Assembly (NCBI RefSeq): GCF_030291135.1
Contig: NZ_CP127409.1
Span: forward strand, 1-64,000
Direction: 5' to 3'
Origin: Rhodanobacter thiooxydans
GTDB taxonomy: Bacteria; Pseudomonadota; Gammaproteobacteria; Xanthomonadales; Rhodanobacteraceae
Length of the DNA: 64,000 bases
The position numbers and the translations under genes are program-made. The notes beneath the pieces were generated by a model. The model searched no databases. It saw nothing but the letters and a program-made list of their open reading frames with translations, and was not told where the DNA came from. Positions 40,001 through 48,699 of this stretch are shown here, piece after piece. How positions within the stretch are numbered: the stretch's first letter is position 1; every line of letters starts with the position of its first letter.

Positions 40001-40045
40001 TCGCAGTCCGCGATACATTCCCCGCGATGCCGCGCTACCCCCTGG

Positions 40046-40115
40046 TAGGAGCGCACCCTGTGCGCGACGTTCTCCGTCACGTGACGAAAAGCATCGCGCA
40101 CAGGGTGCGCTCCTA
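40046..40115. repeat. REP-like inverted repeat inside the toxin-antitoxin operon
   Basis: A 22-bp arm (40046-40067, starting TAGGAGCGCACC) is perfectly complementary to 40094-40115, with a 26-base loop containing GTCACGTGAC. This GGAGCGCACC-type palindrome resembles dispersed elements of pseudomonads and Xanthomonads. It fills the gap between antitoxin stop and toxin start, so it may lower toxin expression relative to antitoxin. Confidence 0.7.
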
Positions 40116-40136
40116 CAGGCAGTCCATGGAGATCCG

Positions 40137-40820
40137 ATGCCTCCGCCGCCCGTCAAACGCATCCGCTGGAATCAGGCGTACCGCATCGTGCCCAGCCGCT
40201 TCCCGCCGATCGGCGTGTACGACCGCATCGCCGACCCGGCCGACCTCGACGCGGTGTTCGCGATCGAGGCGCTGACCAATCCGCGCCTGCGCGAGGAGGC
40301 CGGCGCACTGGCGCTGGTTCCGAAAGAGCACCGTCTCAGCGGGCCGGGTTCGACACCAGTGATGGCCGCGTTCACCCATCTCAACCCCGAAGGCAGCCGC
40401 TTCTCCGACGGCAGCTGGGGCGTGTTCTATGCCGCGCACAGCGTCGCCACCGCGGTGGAGGAAACCGTCTACCACCGCCAGCGCTTCCTCGCCGCCACCG
40501 CCGAGCCGGGTTGCGACATCCAGATGCGCTGCTACCGCACCCGCGTCGACAGCAAGCTGCACGACATCCGCGGCGGCTGGAAGGCCGAACATGATGCGGA
40601 CGTCTATGCGGCCAGCGTGAAGCTGGCGCGCTCACTGCGCGAGGCCGGTTCCAACGGCATCGTCTACGACAGCGCGCGCGATCCGGGCGGCGAATGTTTG
40701 GCCGCCTTCCGCCCCGACGTGGTGGCGCCGTGCGTACAGGCGCAGCACCTGGTCTATCGCTGGGACGGCATGCGCATTACGCAGGTGCTGGCAGTGTCGG
40801 AGCTGGCGCGGTCGCGCTAG
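40137..40820 (+). CDS. RES-domain toxin
   Basis: This 227-residue protein has the RES fold signatures: a YRIVPSRFPP start with a conserved Arg, the WGVFYAAHSVATAVEE segment supplying Tyr and Glu, and a later DSARDPGGECLAAFRP. RES toxins studied elsewhere degrade NAD+ or ADP-ribosylate a target and arrest growth. The pairing with the upstream DUF2384 antitoxin supports a type II toxin-antitoxin system. The ATG at 40137 follows GGAG. The frame is open for 51 codons upstream through the REP element, but that part is not conserved. Confidence 0.87.
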   Translation: MPPPPVKRIRWNQAYRIVPSRFPPIGVYDRIADPADLDAVFAIEALTNPRLREEAGALALVPKEHRLSGPGSTPVMAAFTHLNPEGSRFSDGSWGVFYAAHSVATAVEETVYHRQRFLAATAEPGCDIQMRCYRTRVDSKLHDIRGGWKAEHDADVYAASVKLARSLREAGSNGIVYDSARDPGGECLAAFRPDVVAPCVQAQHLVYRWDGMRITQVLAVSELARSR

Positions 40821-40853
40821 TTAGGGCTCAGACCCGGTCGACGAGGCGAGCCG

Positions 40854-41085
40854 ATGAAGACCCCGCGCATGCTGCTGCTGATCCTGCTGCTGTGGCCGCT
40901 GCTGACGGCGGCGCGCGACAACTGCGAGAACGACCACGCGCCCGCCGTGGAACGCCGAGATCGCCGCGTTCCAGGCCGCGGAGCGGGCGCATCCGCCGGC
41001 GCCGGGCGCGGTGCTGTTCATCGGCAGCTCATCGATCCGCCTGTGGACCTCGCTGGTGGCGGACTTTCCCGGGACAGACCCGAGA
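40854..41085 (+). pseudogene. Truncated and frameshifted SGNH/GDSL hydrolase
   Basis: The ATG at 40854 opens a signal peptide (LLLILLLWPLLTAARDN). Near 40950 the conserved protein continues in the next frame as WNAEIAAFQAAERAHPPAPG, then VLFIGSSSIRLW, the block I region of SGNH hydrolases with its serine. Homology stops at about FPGT (41085), and nothing resembling blocks II-V follows. The remnant thus has one frameshift and lacks most of the gene. It abuts the left edge of the lower-GC catabolic island, implying that insertion of the island or a linked deletion removed the rest. Confidence 0.7.
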
Positions 41086-41151
41086 GTGTGTATCACCCGA
41101 TGGCCGGATGCCGGCAAGCTGGGCGCTTGCGGGTTGCGCAGGTTCTCTTAG

Positions 41152-42324
41152 TCAGAACGCGTTGATTCCTGTCACCTCGCGCCCGACCACGAGTTGGTGC
41201 ACGGTCTCGGTGCCTTCGTAGGTGATCACGGATTCGAGGTTGAGCGCGTGGCGGATCGGGCAATGCTCGGTGGTGATGCCGGCGCCGCCGAGGATGTCGC
41301 GGCATTCGCGCGCGATGTCGATCGCCATGCGGCAGTTGTTCCATTTTGCGAGCGACACCTGGGTCGGCTGCATGTTGCCTGCGTCCTTGAGGCGACCGAG
41401 TTGCAGCGAGAGCAATTGCGCCAGCGTGATCCGCCGCGCCATGTCGGCGAGCTTGATCTGCACCGCCTGCGTCGCCGCAATCGGGCGCTCGAACAGCACG
41501 CGCTGCTTGGCGTATTCGGTCGTCTCGCCGAAGCAGGCGATCGCCGCTCCAATCGGACCCCAGGTGATGCCATAGCGCGCTTGGGTGAGACAGCCGAGCG
41601 GGCCCTTCAGGCCCTTCACGTTCGGCAGGCGGTTCGCATCCGGCACGCGCACGTTGTCGAAGAACAGGCCACTGGTTACCGAGGCGCGCAGGCTCATCTT
41701 CTTGTGCACTTCCTGCGCGGCGAAACCCTTGCTGTTGGTCGGCACGATAAAGCCCTGGATGCCATCCTCGGTCTGCGCCCAGACAATCGCGATCTGGGCG
41801 AGGTTGCCGTTGGTGATCCACATCTTGGCGCCGTTGATGACCCAGTCGCCGCCGTCCTTTTTCGCGTGCGTCTTCATGTTCGCCGGGTCCGAGCCGCCGT
41901 GCGGCTCGGTCAGAGCGAAGCAGCCGATCACCTTGCCGGCCGCCATCTGCGGCAACCATTCACGGCGATGTTCCTCGCCGCCGTAGGCGTAGATCGGATA
42001 CATGCACAACGAGGACTGCACGGAGGCAAAGCTGCGAATGCCGGAATCGCCGCGCTCGAGTTCCTGACAGACGAGGCCGTAGCTGACCGCGTTCATGCCG
42101 GCGCAATCGTACTCGGTCGGCAGTGAGGAACCAAGCAGGCCGAGTTCGGCCATCTCAGGGATGAGCTCCGTTGGAAAGCGCGCCTGGTCGAAGCAGTCGC
42201 CGATGATGGGCAGCACGCGCTCGTCGGTGAAGCGCGCCACGGCGTTCTGCACCATGCGCTCCTCTTCGCTGAGCAGCGAGCGGACGTCATAAAGATCGGC
42301 AGGATCGAGTGCGACGGCGGGCAT
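41152..42324 (-). CDS. gcdH: Glutaryl-CoA dehydrogenase-like acyl-CoA dehydrogenase
   Basis: The 390-residue flavoprotein would oxidise and decarboxylate glutaryl-CoA to crotonyl-CoA. The evidence is the RSFASVQSSLCMYPIYAYG segment containing the substrate-binding Arg, the ALTEPHGGSDPANM FAD region, and catalytic Glu370 in TYEGTETVHQLVVGREVTG, all as in glutaryl-CoA dehydrogenases. The ATG at 42324 has GGAG upstream. It is the last gene of unit 2 of the island, after CoA-transferase and semialdehyde-dehydrogenase genes, which form a logical glutarate route. A related short-chain acyl-CoA dehydrogenase activity cannot be excluded. Confidence 0.85.
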   Translation of the reverse strand: MPAVALDPADLYDVRSLLSEEERMVQNAVARFTDERVLPIIGDCFDQARFPTELIPEMAELGLLGSSLPTEYDCAGMNAVSYGLVCQELERGDSGIRSFASVQSSLCMYPIYAYGGEEHRREWLPQMAAGKVIGCFALTEPHGGSDPANMKTHAKKDGGDWVINGAKMWITNGNLAQIAIVWAQTEDGIQGFIVPTNSKGFAAQEVHKKMSLRASVTSGLFFDNVRVPDANRLPNVKGLKGPLGCLTQARYGITWGPIGAAIACFGETTEYAKQRVLFERPIAATQAVQIKLADMARRITLAQLLSLQLGRLKDAGNMQPTQVSLAKWNNCRMAIDIARECRDILGGAGITTEHCPIRHALNLESVITYEGTETVHQLVVGREVTGINAF

Positions 42325-42398
42325 ACGGGCTCCAGATTCGGCAAAAAATGAAAGGATCGGTACTCCGCCGGCTGCGCACGTAGCGGCGAAGTTCGGGG

Positions 42399-43877
42399 TC
42401 AGGTATCGACGCCGCCGAAGCACAGGTACTTGATCTCGAGATAGTCGTCGATGCCGTACTTCGAGCCTTCGCGGCCGAGCCCGGACGTCTTCACGCCGCC
42501 AAACGGCGCCACTTCGGTCGAGATGATCGCCTCGTTGATGCCGACCATGCCGTACTCGAGTGCTTCGGCGACGCGCATGACGCGATTAATGTCGCGGCTG
42601 TAGAAATACGCGGCGAGGCCGAACTCGGTGTCGTTGGCGAGACGGATCGCCTCGGCCTCGTCGCGGAAGCGGAACAGCGGGGCAACGGGGCCGAAGGTTT
42701 CTTCGCGAAAAATTTTCGCCTGCGTCGGCACATCGGCAAGTACGGTCGGTGAGAAGAAATTGCCGCCAAGCGCGTGCCGCTTTCCGCCGCTGACAAGTCG
42801 CGCGCCGTGGGCGAGGGCGTCGGCGATGTGGTCTTCGGTTTTCGCGACCGCCGCGGCGTCGATCAGTGGGCCGAGCGTGACGCCGGTGTCGAAGCCGTTG
42901 CCGACCTTGAGCGTGGCGACGGCATGTGCAAACTTTTCCGCGAACGCGTCATAGATGCCGTCCTGGAGGAGAATGCGATTCGCGCAAACGCAGGTCTGTC
43001 CCGCATTGCGGTATTTGCAGGTCAGAGCGCCGGCGACTGCGGCATCGAGGTCGGCATCGTCGAAGACGATGAACGGTGCATTGCCGCCGAGCTCCATGCT
43101 CGCCTTCTTTATGCCCGGCGCGCAGCGCGCGAGCAGCTCTGCGCCGACCTCGGTGCTGCCGGTGAACGAGAGTTTGCGCACGAGAGGGTGGGCTGTGAGT
43201 TCGCCGCCGATTGCACGGCCCGATCCGGTGATCACGTTGCACACGCCCGCCGGCAGGCCGGCGCGTTCGGCGAGTACGGCGATCGCGAGTGCGGAAAAGG
43301 GTGTCTGGCTTGCGGGGCGCAGCACGCCGGTGCAGCCGGCCGCCCAGCCGGGGCCTGCCTTGCGCGTGATCATCGCCACCGGGAAGTTCCACGGCGTGAT
43401 CGTACCGAATACGCCGATCGGCTCCTTCCGCACGAGGATGCGGCGGCCGGCGCGGTCCGGCGGAATCACGTCGCCGTAGACACGCTTGCCTTCCTCGGCG
43501 AACCACTCGATGAAGCTTGCCGCATAGGCGATTTCGCTACGGCTCTCGGCCAGCGGCTTGCCCTGCTCGGCGGTAAGTATGCGCGCGAGATCCTCCTGGT
43601 GCGCGAGCATGAGTTCAAACAGCCGCCGCAGCGGCTGTGCGCGAGCCTTGGCGGTCAGCGCGCGCCATGCGGGCAAGGCGCGCGCCGCAGCTTCGATGGC
43701 GTGGGCGGTTTCGGCCGCGCCGAAGTCGGGTACACAACCGAGCAACGCGCCTGTCGCCGGATCGGCGACCTCGATTGCCGGGCCTGAGCCCACGGGAATC
43801 CACTCGCCACCGATGAAGTTCGCTTCGCGCAGCAAGCCTGGGTCGTCGAGCATGGAAAGGAATTCGGTGTTGGCCAT
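42399..43877 (-). CDS. GabD/DavD-type semialdehyde dehydrogenase
   Basis: The 492-residue aldehyde dehydrogenase has Asn164 in TPWNFP, Glu262 in MELGGNAPF and nucleophile Cys296 in NAGQTCVCANR. The motif spectrum is that of succinate or glutarate semialdehyde dehydrogenases. Beside CoA-transferase and glutaryl-CoA dehydrogenase genes, glutarate semialdehyde is the likelier substrate. Arg187 (GVLRPASQTPFSA) replaces the lysine that normally binds the adenine ribose of NAD(P), and the preceding AGPGWAAGCTG also departs from the usual AGPALAAGCTV. The ATG at 43877 follows GGAG. It lies 26 bp after the CoA-transferase gene. Confidence 0.85.
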   Translation of the reverse strand: MANTEFLSMLDDPGLLREANFIGGEWIPVGSGPAIEVADPATGALLGCVPDFGAAETAHAIEAAARALPAWRALTAKARAQPLRRLFELMLAHQEDLARILTAEQGKPLAESRSEIAYAASFIEWFAEEGKRVYGDVIPPDRAGRRILVRKEPIGVFGTITPWNFPVAMITRKAGPGWAAGCTGVLRPASQTPFSALAIAVLAERAGLPAGVCNVITGSGRAIGGELTAHPLVRKLSFTGSTEVGAELLARCAPGIKKASMELGGNAPFIVFDDADLDAAVAGALTCKYRNAGQTCVCANRILLQDGIYDAFAEKFAHAVATLKVGNGFDTGVTLGPLIDAAAVAKTEDHIADALAHGARLVSGGKRHALGGNFFSPTVLADVPTQAKIFREETFGPVAPLFRFRDEAEAIRLANDTEFGLAAYFYSRDINRVMRVAEALEYGMVGINEAIISTEVAPFGGVKTSGLGREGSKYGIDDYLEIKYLCFGGVDT

Positions 43878-43903
43878 GAAAGAGCTCCGAAGAAAAATTC
43901 GAA

Positions 43904-45052
43904 TCAGGACCGGCTTGCCAGCTCGGCGAGAATTTCCGCCCCGTGTTCGTCGAGGCGCGGTGAGCGACGGTTCGTGGTGAGCGCGCTGTCCGACATGCGA
44001 ATCGGCGTGCGCAGTCCGGGAATGCCGTCGTTCTCCACGAGCATTTCGCGCGCGCGGAATTGCGGATCGGCGAATACGTCGGCGACGCTGTTGATCGGAC
44101 CTGCCGGCACGCCGGCCGCGTCGAGCGCAGCGAGTAAGTCGGCACGGCTGCGCTGGCGGGTCGAAACCGCGAGCAGGCCGGCGAGTTCCTCGCGATGCTG
44201 AACGCGCAAAGCATTGGTCGTGAACCGCGCATCCTCCGCCAGCGCCGCAAGATCGAGGATGCGGCACAGCCGCACGAACTGCGCATCGTTGCCGGCGGCG
44301 ACGATGATGTGGCCGTCGGCGACGGGGAGAGTCTGGTAGGGCGCGATGTTCGGATGCACGTTGCCTAGGCGATGCGGCGTTGTGCCGGAGGCCAGGTAGT
44401 TCATCGCCTGATTGGCGAGCACGCCGGTCATGCAGTCGAGCAGGGCCATGTCGATGTGCTGTCCGCGGCCGGTCTTTTCGCGCGCCAGCAGCGCGGCCTG
44501 CACGGCGACGACGCCATAGAGGCCAGTGAAGATATCGGCAAAGGCGACACCGATCTTCTGCGGCTCGCCAGCTGGGTCGCCGGTCAAATCCATGATTCCG
44601 GAAAGTCCTTGGATCATGAAGTCGTAGCCGGCGAGCGACGCATACGGTCCGGTCTGGCCGAAACCGGTGATCGAGCAGTAGATCAGACGTGGATTGAGCG
44701 TCGCGAGGCTGGCGTAATCGAGGCCGTACTTCGTCAGTCCCCCGACCTTGAAATTCTCGATCAGCACATCGGCTGTCGCGGCGAGCTGGCGCACGGTTTC
44801 GAGGCCTTTCTCGCTGGCAAAGTCGGCGACGATCGAGCGCTTGCCGCGATTGCAGGCATGGAAGTACGCAGCGGTCTTCTCGCCGCCGCATTCGATGAAC
44901 GGCGGCCCCCAAGTGCGGGTGTCGTCGCCGGCGGGGCTTTCGACCTTGATCACCTCGGCGCCGAGGTCGGCGAGCGTCTGGCCGAGCCAGGGGCCGGCGA
45001 GAATGCGGGCCAGCTCGACGACGCGCAGACCGGCGAGCGGTGCGGTGGACAT
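43904..45052 (-). CDS. CaiB/BaiF class III CoA transferase
   Basis: The 382-residue protein has the class III pattern: LRVVELARILAGPWLGQTLADLGAEVIKVE at the N-terminus, ITGFGQTGPYASLAGYDFM, and the probable catalytic Asp in HIDMALLDCMTGVLANQ. These enzymes move CoA between carboxylates through a covalent aspartyl intermediate. With its neighbours, succinyl-CoA:glutarate CoA-transferase is the most economical assignment, as in the mammalian SUGCT and bacterial glutarate routes. Fumarate- or formyl-type activity is possible. GGAG lies six bases before the ATG. Confidence 0.83.
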   Translation of the reverse strand: MSTAPLAGLRVVELARILAGPWLGQTLADLGAEVIKVESPAGDDTRTWGPPFIECGGEKTAAYFHACNRGKRSIVADFASEKGLETVRQLAATADVLIENFKVGGLTKYGLDYASLATLNPRLIYCSITGFGQTGPYASLAGYDFMIQGLSGIMDLTGDPAGEPQKIGVAFADIFTGLYGVVAVQAALLAREKTGRGQHIDMALLDCMTGVLANQAMNYLASGTTPHRLGNVHPNIAPYQTLPVADGHIIVAAGNDAQFVRLCRILDLAALAEDARFTTNALRVQHREELAGLLAVSTRQRSRADLLAALDAAGVPAGPINSVADVFADPQFRAREMLVENDGIPGLRTPIRMSDSALTTNRRSPRLDEHGAEILAELASRS

Positions 45053-45089
45053 GATGGACTCCGGGCGAGTATCGCTGTGTGTCTCGAAT

Positions 45090-46235
45090 TTACCGATCCG
45101 CGACGAGGAGCAGGACGAAGCTCGCTGCCAACGCCACCGCGCCAACGATGCCGAGCGCAGTGGTGCCGGATACCTGAAATGCGGCACCTCCGACGAGTGG
45201 GCCGAGCGCGGTACCGAGTCCCTGCATTGCCGCGATCAACGCGACGAAGCGACCACGCACGTCGCATTGGCTGACGATCGCCATTTGATGTGGCAGGCCC
45301 GTGCCGACGCCGAAGCCGAGGCCGGCGATGACGAAGGCGAACCACGCGATCGTGCCGGCATGGCCGAGCGCGGCCATGCACACTGCGAGCAGGACGTAAC
45401 TTGCGACCAGGACCTGCCAGCGACCGAAGTGCTTGCCGAACAGGGCGATGCCAACCGAACCGAGGCCGGTGAAAAGGAGATTGGAGGAGAGCACCGAGGC
45501 AACGGTCGGACCGCCGAAGCCGGCTTGCGTGCCGATGCGCTCGGCGAAAGCCCAGACCGCGGCGAAGGCCAAGCTGAAAAGGGCGATGGCCGCCAGACCG
45601 CAGGCAAGCGGCAGGCGTTTTTCGTCACCCGTGCCGGTGTGGGTCGTGGCCGCAGTGTTGTCGAGCCTCGCGGGAAGCTTTACCGCAGCGGCGGCCAGCA
45701 GGCCGATCAGCAAGGCGATGGCCGTCGTCATGCCGAAGAGGCCGCCCTGCGGCAGCACGAGATGGCCAATGACGAAGGTTATGGCGGCAAGCATCGGATA
45801 GCCGATCGCGATGGCCAGGGCGAACACGCGTTCCGCATTCGGCGTGGCACCGAAGACGCGATAGGCGACCACCCAGAATGCGCCAAGTGCAAGGCCGATG
45901 CCTGAGCATGCCGCCAGCGCAAGGGGGTAGCCAATGCCGCGGGCGAGGCTCGCCAGCCCCAACCATACGAGCAGTACGCCAGCCGCGATTACCCCTCGCG
46001 GTGACATGCGCGCGCTCCACCAAGGCGCGGCGAGCCCGGCTATGGTGAAGCCGGCGAGGTAGGCCGAACCGAGTGCACCGGCCTGTGTGGCGGAGAGCCC
46101 GCCACGATCTTCTTGCAGGCCGATGAAAAATGGCAGGAACGCCCAGAACAGGCCGCCGGCGGTGAACAGGGCGATCGCCGCGCCGATCGCGGCACGATCG
46201 GGCGCCGTTGCCGGAGTGGAATGCGTCTGGCTCAC
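45090..46235 (-). CDS. MFS transporter of the catabolic island
   Basis: This 381-residue carrier has twelve hydrophobic segments, beginning AAIGAAIALFTAGGLFWAFL and ending AVALAASFVLLLVADR, split by a hydrophilic loop (LDNTAATTHTGTGDEKRLP) after helix 6. No subfamily signature lets me name a substrate. The GTG start (46235) overlaps the stop of the TonB-dependent receptor gene by four bases (GTGA). The two are therefore translationally coupled and very likely handle the same compound at the inner and outer membrane. It is shorter than most MFS proteins but complete. Confidence 0.8.
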   Translation of the reverse strand: MSQTHSTPATAPDRAAIGAAIALFTAGGLFWAFLPFFIGLQEDRGGLSATQAGALGSAYLAGFTIAGLAAPWWSARMSPRGVIAAGVLLVWLGLASLARGIGYPLALAACSGIGLALGAFWVVAYRVFGATPNAERVFALAIAIGYPMLAAITFVIGHLVLPQGGLFGMTTAIALLIGLLAAAAVKLPARLDNTAATTHTGTGDEKRLPLACGLAAIALFSLAFAAVWAFAERIGTQAGFGGPTVASVLSSNLLFTGLGSVGIALFGKHFGRWQVLVASYVLLAVCMAALGHAGTIAWFAFVIAGLGFGVGTGLPHQMAIVSQCDVRGRFVALIAAMQGLGTALGPLVGGAAFQVSGTTALGIVGAVALAASFVLLLVADR

Positions 46236-48553
46236 AGGTCCATGCCGAAGCTGACGCCGAAGGTGCGCGGCATGCTCCAGTCGAGACCGGCAATGCCCGC
46301 ACTGACCACCTGATAGGCCTCGGTGACGTAACGACGGTCGGTGAGGTTATGCACCCACAACTGCACGTGCCACTTGCCGGGGCCGTTGTCGAGCGTGACG
46401 CTGGCGTTGGCAGTCATGTGAGGAGGCGAGATCAACGCGCGCGTGCCGAGAAGGTCGCGGTAGATCGTATCTTCCCATTTCACGTCCATTTGGGGCACCA
46501 GCTGGTAGTCGCCCGAGATATCCCAACGATAGCGTGTGCTCGCGTTGAATTGCCGGGTCGGCGAGTTGGCGAGCGGGCGTCCCTTGATATTGACAATGTT
46601 GCCGAAGAGGTCCTGCACGAACAGGTCGCGCAGTTCGGTGTGCAGGTAGGCGCCGCCGAGGGTGACGTCCCAGAACGGCGTCGGGCGGGCGATCAGTTCG
46701 AGTTCGCCGCCGTAGATGTCGGCGCCTTTGCCGTTGGTCAGATACGGCGCATTGACGCCGGTGCGGTTCTCCACAGCAGTGAGCTGGATACCTTTCCAGT
46801 CGTTGTAGTAGATCGCGCCGTTGAGCTGCACGCGCTTTTGCAGCGCGGTGAGTTTGAAGCCACCTTCATAGGTGACCGCGGTTTCGGATTTCGTCGGTTC
46901 GAGCGACTGCGGATTGGAGATGAAGTAGGCGCTGTAGGTGCCGGCGTTGAAGCCGCGCGACACGTTGGCATACAGGAGCAGATTCTTGTTCGGCTTGTAG
47001 TCGAGCCCGAGCTTGCCCGACAACTGGCTCTGGTCCATGCGGCTGGTGCCGGCGAACGACGTGAGCGCCGCGCCGCCGTTGGGCGTGAAGATCTCGCGGT
47101 AATCGTACTGGCGGCGCACGCCGCTATCGCGCAGCCCCGCGGTGAGCTTGAGTTCGTCGGTGAGGGCGTAGTCGATCTGGCCGAATGCGCCCCACGTCGA
47201 GGTGCGCAGGGTCGAGTAGTCCGCGATCGATGCGCCGAACCAGCGCGTGAAATCGGAGACGAAGATCGGATTGCCGGAGAGACGGTCGTGCGAATAGTAG
47301 AGGCCCGTCATCCAGTTGAGCCGCTCTTTTGTGTTCGAGGCGAGGCGCAGTTCTTCGGAGAACTGGTTGATGTCGCTACCGCGCACCGTGTCGATGATGT
47401 TGTTGGGGCCGGCGTCTTCGTCGTAGCCGGCACGCCGCGTCATCCAGTCGTAGCCGGTGACCGAGGTCAGCTTGACTGCGTCGAGATCCCAATTGATCTC
47501 AGTGGAGAAGCCTGCGCTCTTGTCGTGATTGCGGCCGTGCAGGCTCAGCGGATTCCGGTATGGGTCGTTGCTGGTGTTGTGGTAGCCGCTGACGTCAACA
47601 CATTGTGCATTTGCCAGGCCGATATTGCCGGCGAGAAAGGCGGGACAGATCTGGCCCGCATTTGCCTGGCCCGGCGGCACGAGCGCGGCGACCTGCGAAA
47701 ATGGCCACGTATCGGAGCGGTCCGTACCACCGTGAAAGTTGACCAGCACCGACAAGGCATCGGTGGGGTTCCAGAGTACCTGCGCGCGCCAATACGCCTG
47801 GCGTAACTGGCCCGTCTTAGTGCCGTCCGCGCTGTTGCTGAACGGCCCGCTCCATTGGCGCACGAGGCGCGTGGACAAGCGGTAGGCGACCTTGTCGGAC
47901 AACGGCCCACCGATCGCGCCTTCCGCAGCGGCATATTGGTAACTGCCGTAGTCGACGGTGAAATAGCCATCGGGATAGAACGTCGGCCGTACCGAGATGA
48001 GGTTCATCGCACCGCCGATCGTGTTTCGTCCGTACAGCGTGCCTTGAGGGCCCTTGAGCACCTCGACGCGGTCGAGGTCGAACATGCGTAGGCCGAGCAG
48101 TGGCGGCGAGGACAAGTAGACGCCGTCGGCGTAGACGCCGACCGACTGCGGCGACAGTTCGGTGAAGTTGTCCGCGTTCATGCCGCGGATCGTGATCTCG
48201 GGATAGCCGTTCTCGCCGAACGGGCCGTGCATGTTGATGCCAGGCGAGTAGCGGGCAATGTCGGTGAGCTTGGTCGCGCCCATTTCGCGCAGGTCCGAGC
48301 CGACGAAGGCGTCGATCGTGATGCCCGTGTCGTTGATCGAGACCGCCCGGTGTTCGGCGGTGACGGTGACTGCCTGCAGCTCCGCAATGTTCTTGGCGGG
48401 TTTATTAGGTGTCTCGGCCTTCTTCTTTGCCGGCGGCACCGTGGTTTTGGTGGGCTGCGCTGCATCGGACTCGTTGGCTGCGTAGGCGGGCGACGCACCG
48501 ACGAGGGCAGTGGTGGCGAGGAGGGCAAGAAAACTGCTGACGGAATGGTTCAC
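46232..48553 (-). CDS. TonB-dependent outer-membrane receptor
   Basis: The 773-residue receptor has a signal peptide (SSFLALLATTALVGASPAYA), a Lys/Pro-rich spacer, and a TonB-box-like ELQAVTVTAEHR. The plug domain includes TLYGRNTIGGAMNLI and is followed by a 22-strand-type beta-barrel, ending TFGVSFGMDL. The small size and lack of iron-gene neighbours argue for nutrient rather than siderophore uptake. GTG 48553 is preceded by GGGAG at seven bases and gives the best signal peptide. A palindromic operator lies 94 bp upstream over a -35 box. The receptor would draw energy from the TonB-ExbBD system encoded at 8.1-10.5 kb. Confidence 0.88.
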   Translation of the reverse strand: MNHSVSSFLALLATTALVGASPAYAANESDAAQPTKTTVPPAKKKAETPNKPAKNIAELQAVTVTAEHRAVSINDTGITIDAFVGSDLREMGATKLTDIARYSPGINMHGPFGENGYPEITIRGMNADNFTELSPQSVGVYADGVYLSSPPLLGLRMFDLDRVEVLKGPQGTLYGRNTIGGAMNLISVRPTFYPDGYFTVDYGSYQYAAAEGAIGGPLSDKVAYRLSTRLVRQWSGPFSNSADGTKTGQLRQAYWRAQVLWNPTDALSVLVNFHGGTDRSDTWPFSQVAALVPPGQANAGQICPAFLAGNIGLANAQCVDVSGYHNTSNDPYRNPLSLHGRNHDKSAGFSTEINWDLDAVKLTSVTGYDWMTRRAGYDEDAGPNNIIDTVRGSDINQFSEELRLASNTKERLNWMTGLYYSHDRLSGNPIFVSDFTRWFGASIADYSTLRTSTWGAFGQIDYALTDELKLTAGLRDSGVRRQYDYREIFTPNGGAALTSFAGTSRMDQSQLSGKLGLDYKPNKNLLLYANVSRGFNAGTYSAYFISNPQSLEPTKSETAVTYEGGFKLTALQKRVQLNGAIYYNDWKGIQLTAVENRTGVNAPYLTNGKGADIYGGELELIARPTPFWDVTLGGAYLHTELRDLFVQDLFGNIVNIKGRPLANSPTRQFNASTRYRWDISGDYQLVPQMDVKWEDTIYRDLLGTRALISPPHMTANASVTLDNGPGKWHVQLWVHNLTDRRYVTEAYQVVSAGIAGLDWSMPRTFGVSFGMDL

Positions 48554-48699
48554 GAGCACTCTCCCGAGCAATGCTGACTTGGAATTCCCCTCGCGAGCGC
48601 GAGAGGGTAAGTTATTTCTACATGATGACAATGTATATATGACTGGTTGACTAGTCAAGTAGCATCGTATTCGCTGGCCAGATGCCGGTTTCGAACCTG
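48554..48699. promoter_or_regulatory. Promoter region of island unit 2 with GntR-type operator
   Basis: On the minus strand, TTGACT (48658-48653) and TACATT (48635-48630) are 17 bases apart. They give a plausible promoter with a leader of about 70 bases before the receptor GTG. The palindrome TTGACTAGTCAA (48647-48658) covers the -35 box. An imperfect GC-rich hairpin (about 48587-48607) lies in the leader, just upstream of the ribosome-binding site. The region is much more A/T-rich than flanking coding sequence. Confidence 0.65.
48647..48658. promoter_or_regulatory. GntR/HutC-type operator, copy 2 (TonB-receptor promoter)
   Basis: TTGACTAGTCAA is a perfect 12-bp palindrome identical to the core of the operator ahead of gntR at 53980-53991. 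The layout, a short palindrome with a central TA step, resembles operators of HutC-subfamily regulators such as NagR/DasR. Overlap with the predicted -35 implies repression. Confidence 0.7.

Noticed and set aside
40821..41117. Minus-strand frame opposite the SGNH remnant
   Set aside because: The plus strand carries the recognisable GSSSIRLW block in a conserved context, so the minus frame is a shadow.
46232..48553. TonB-dependent receptor as a siderophore receptor
   Set aside because: No siderophore, Fur or iron-transport genes are adjacent. The coupled MFS and catabolic genes favour a nutrient substrate.
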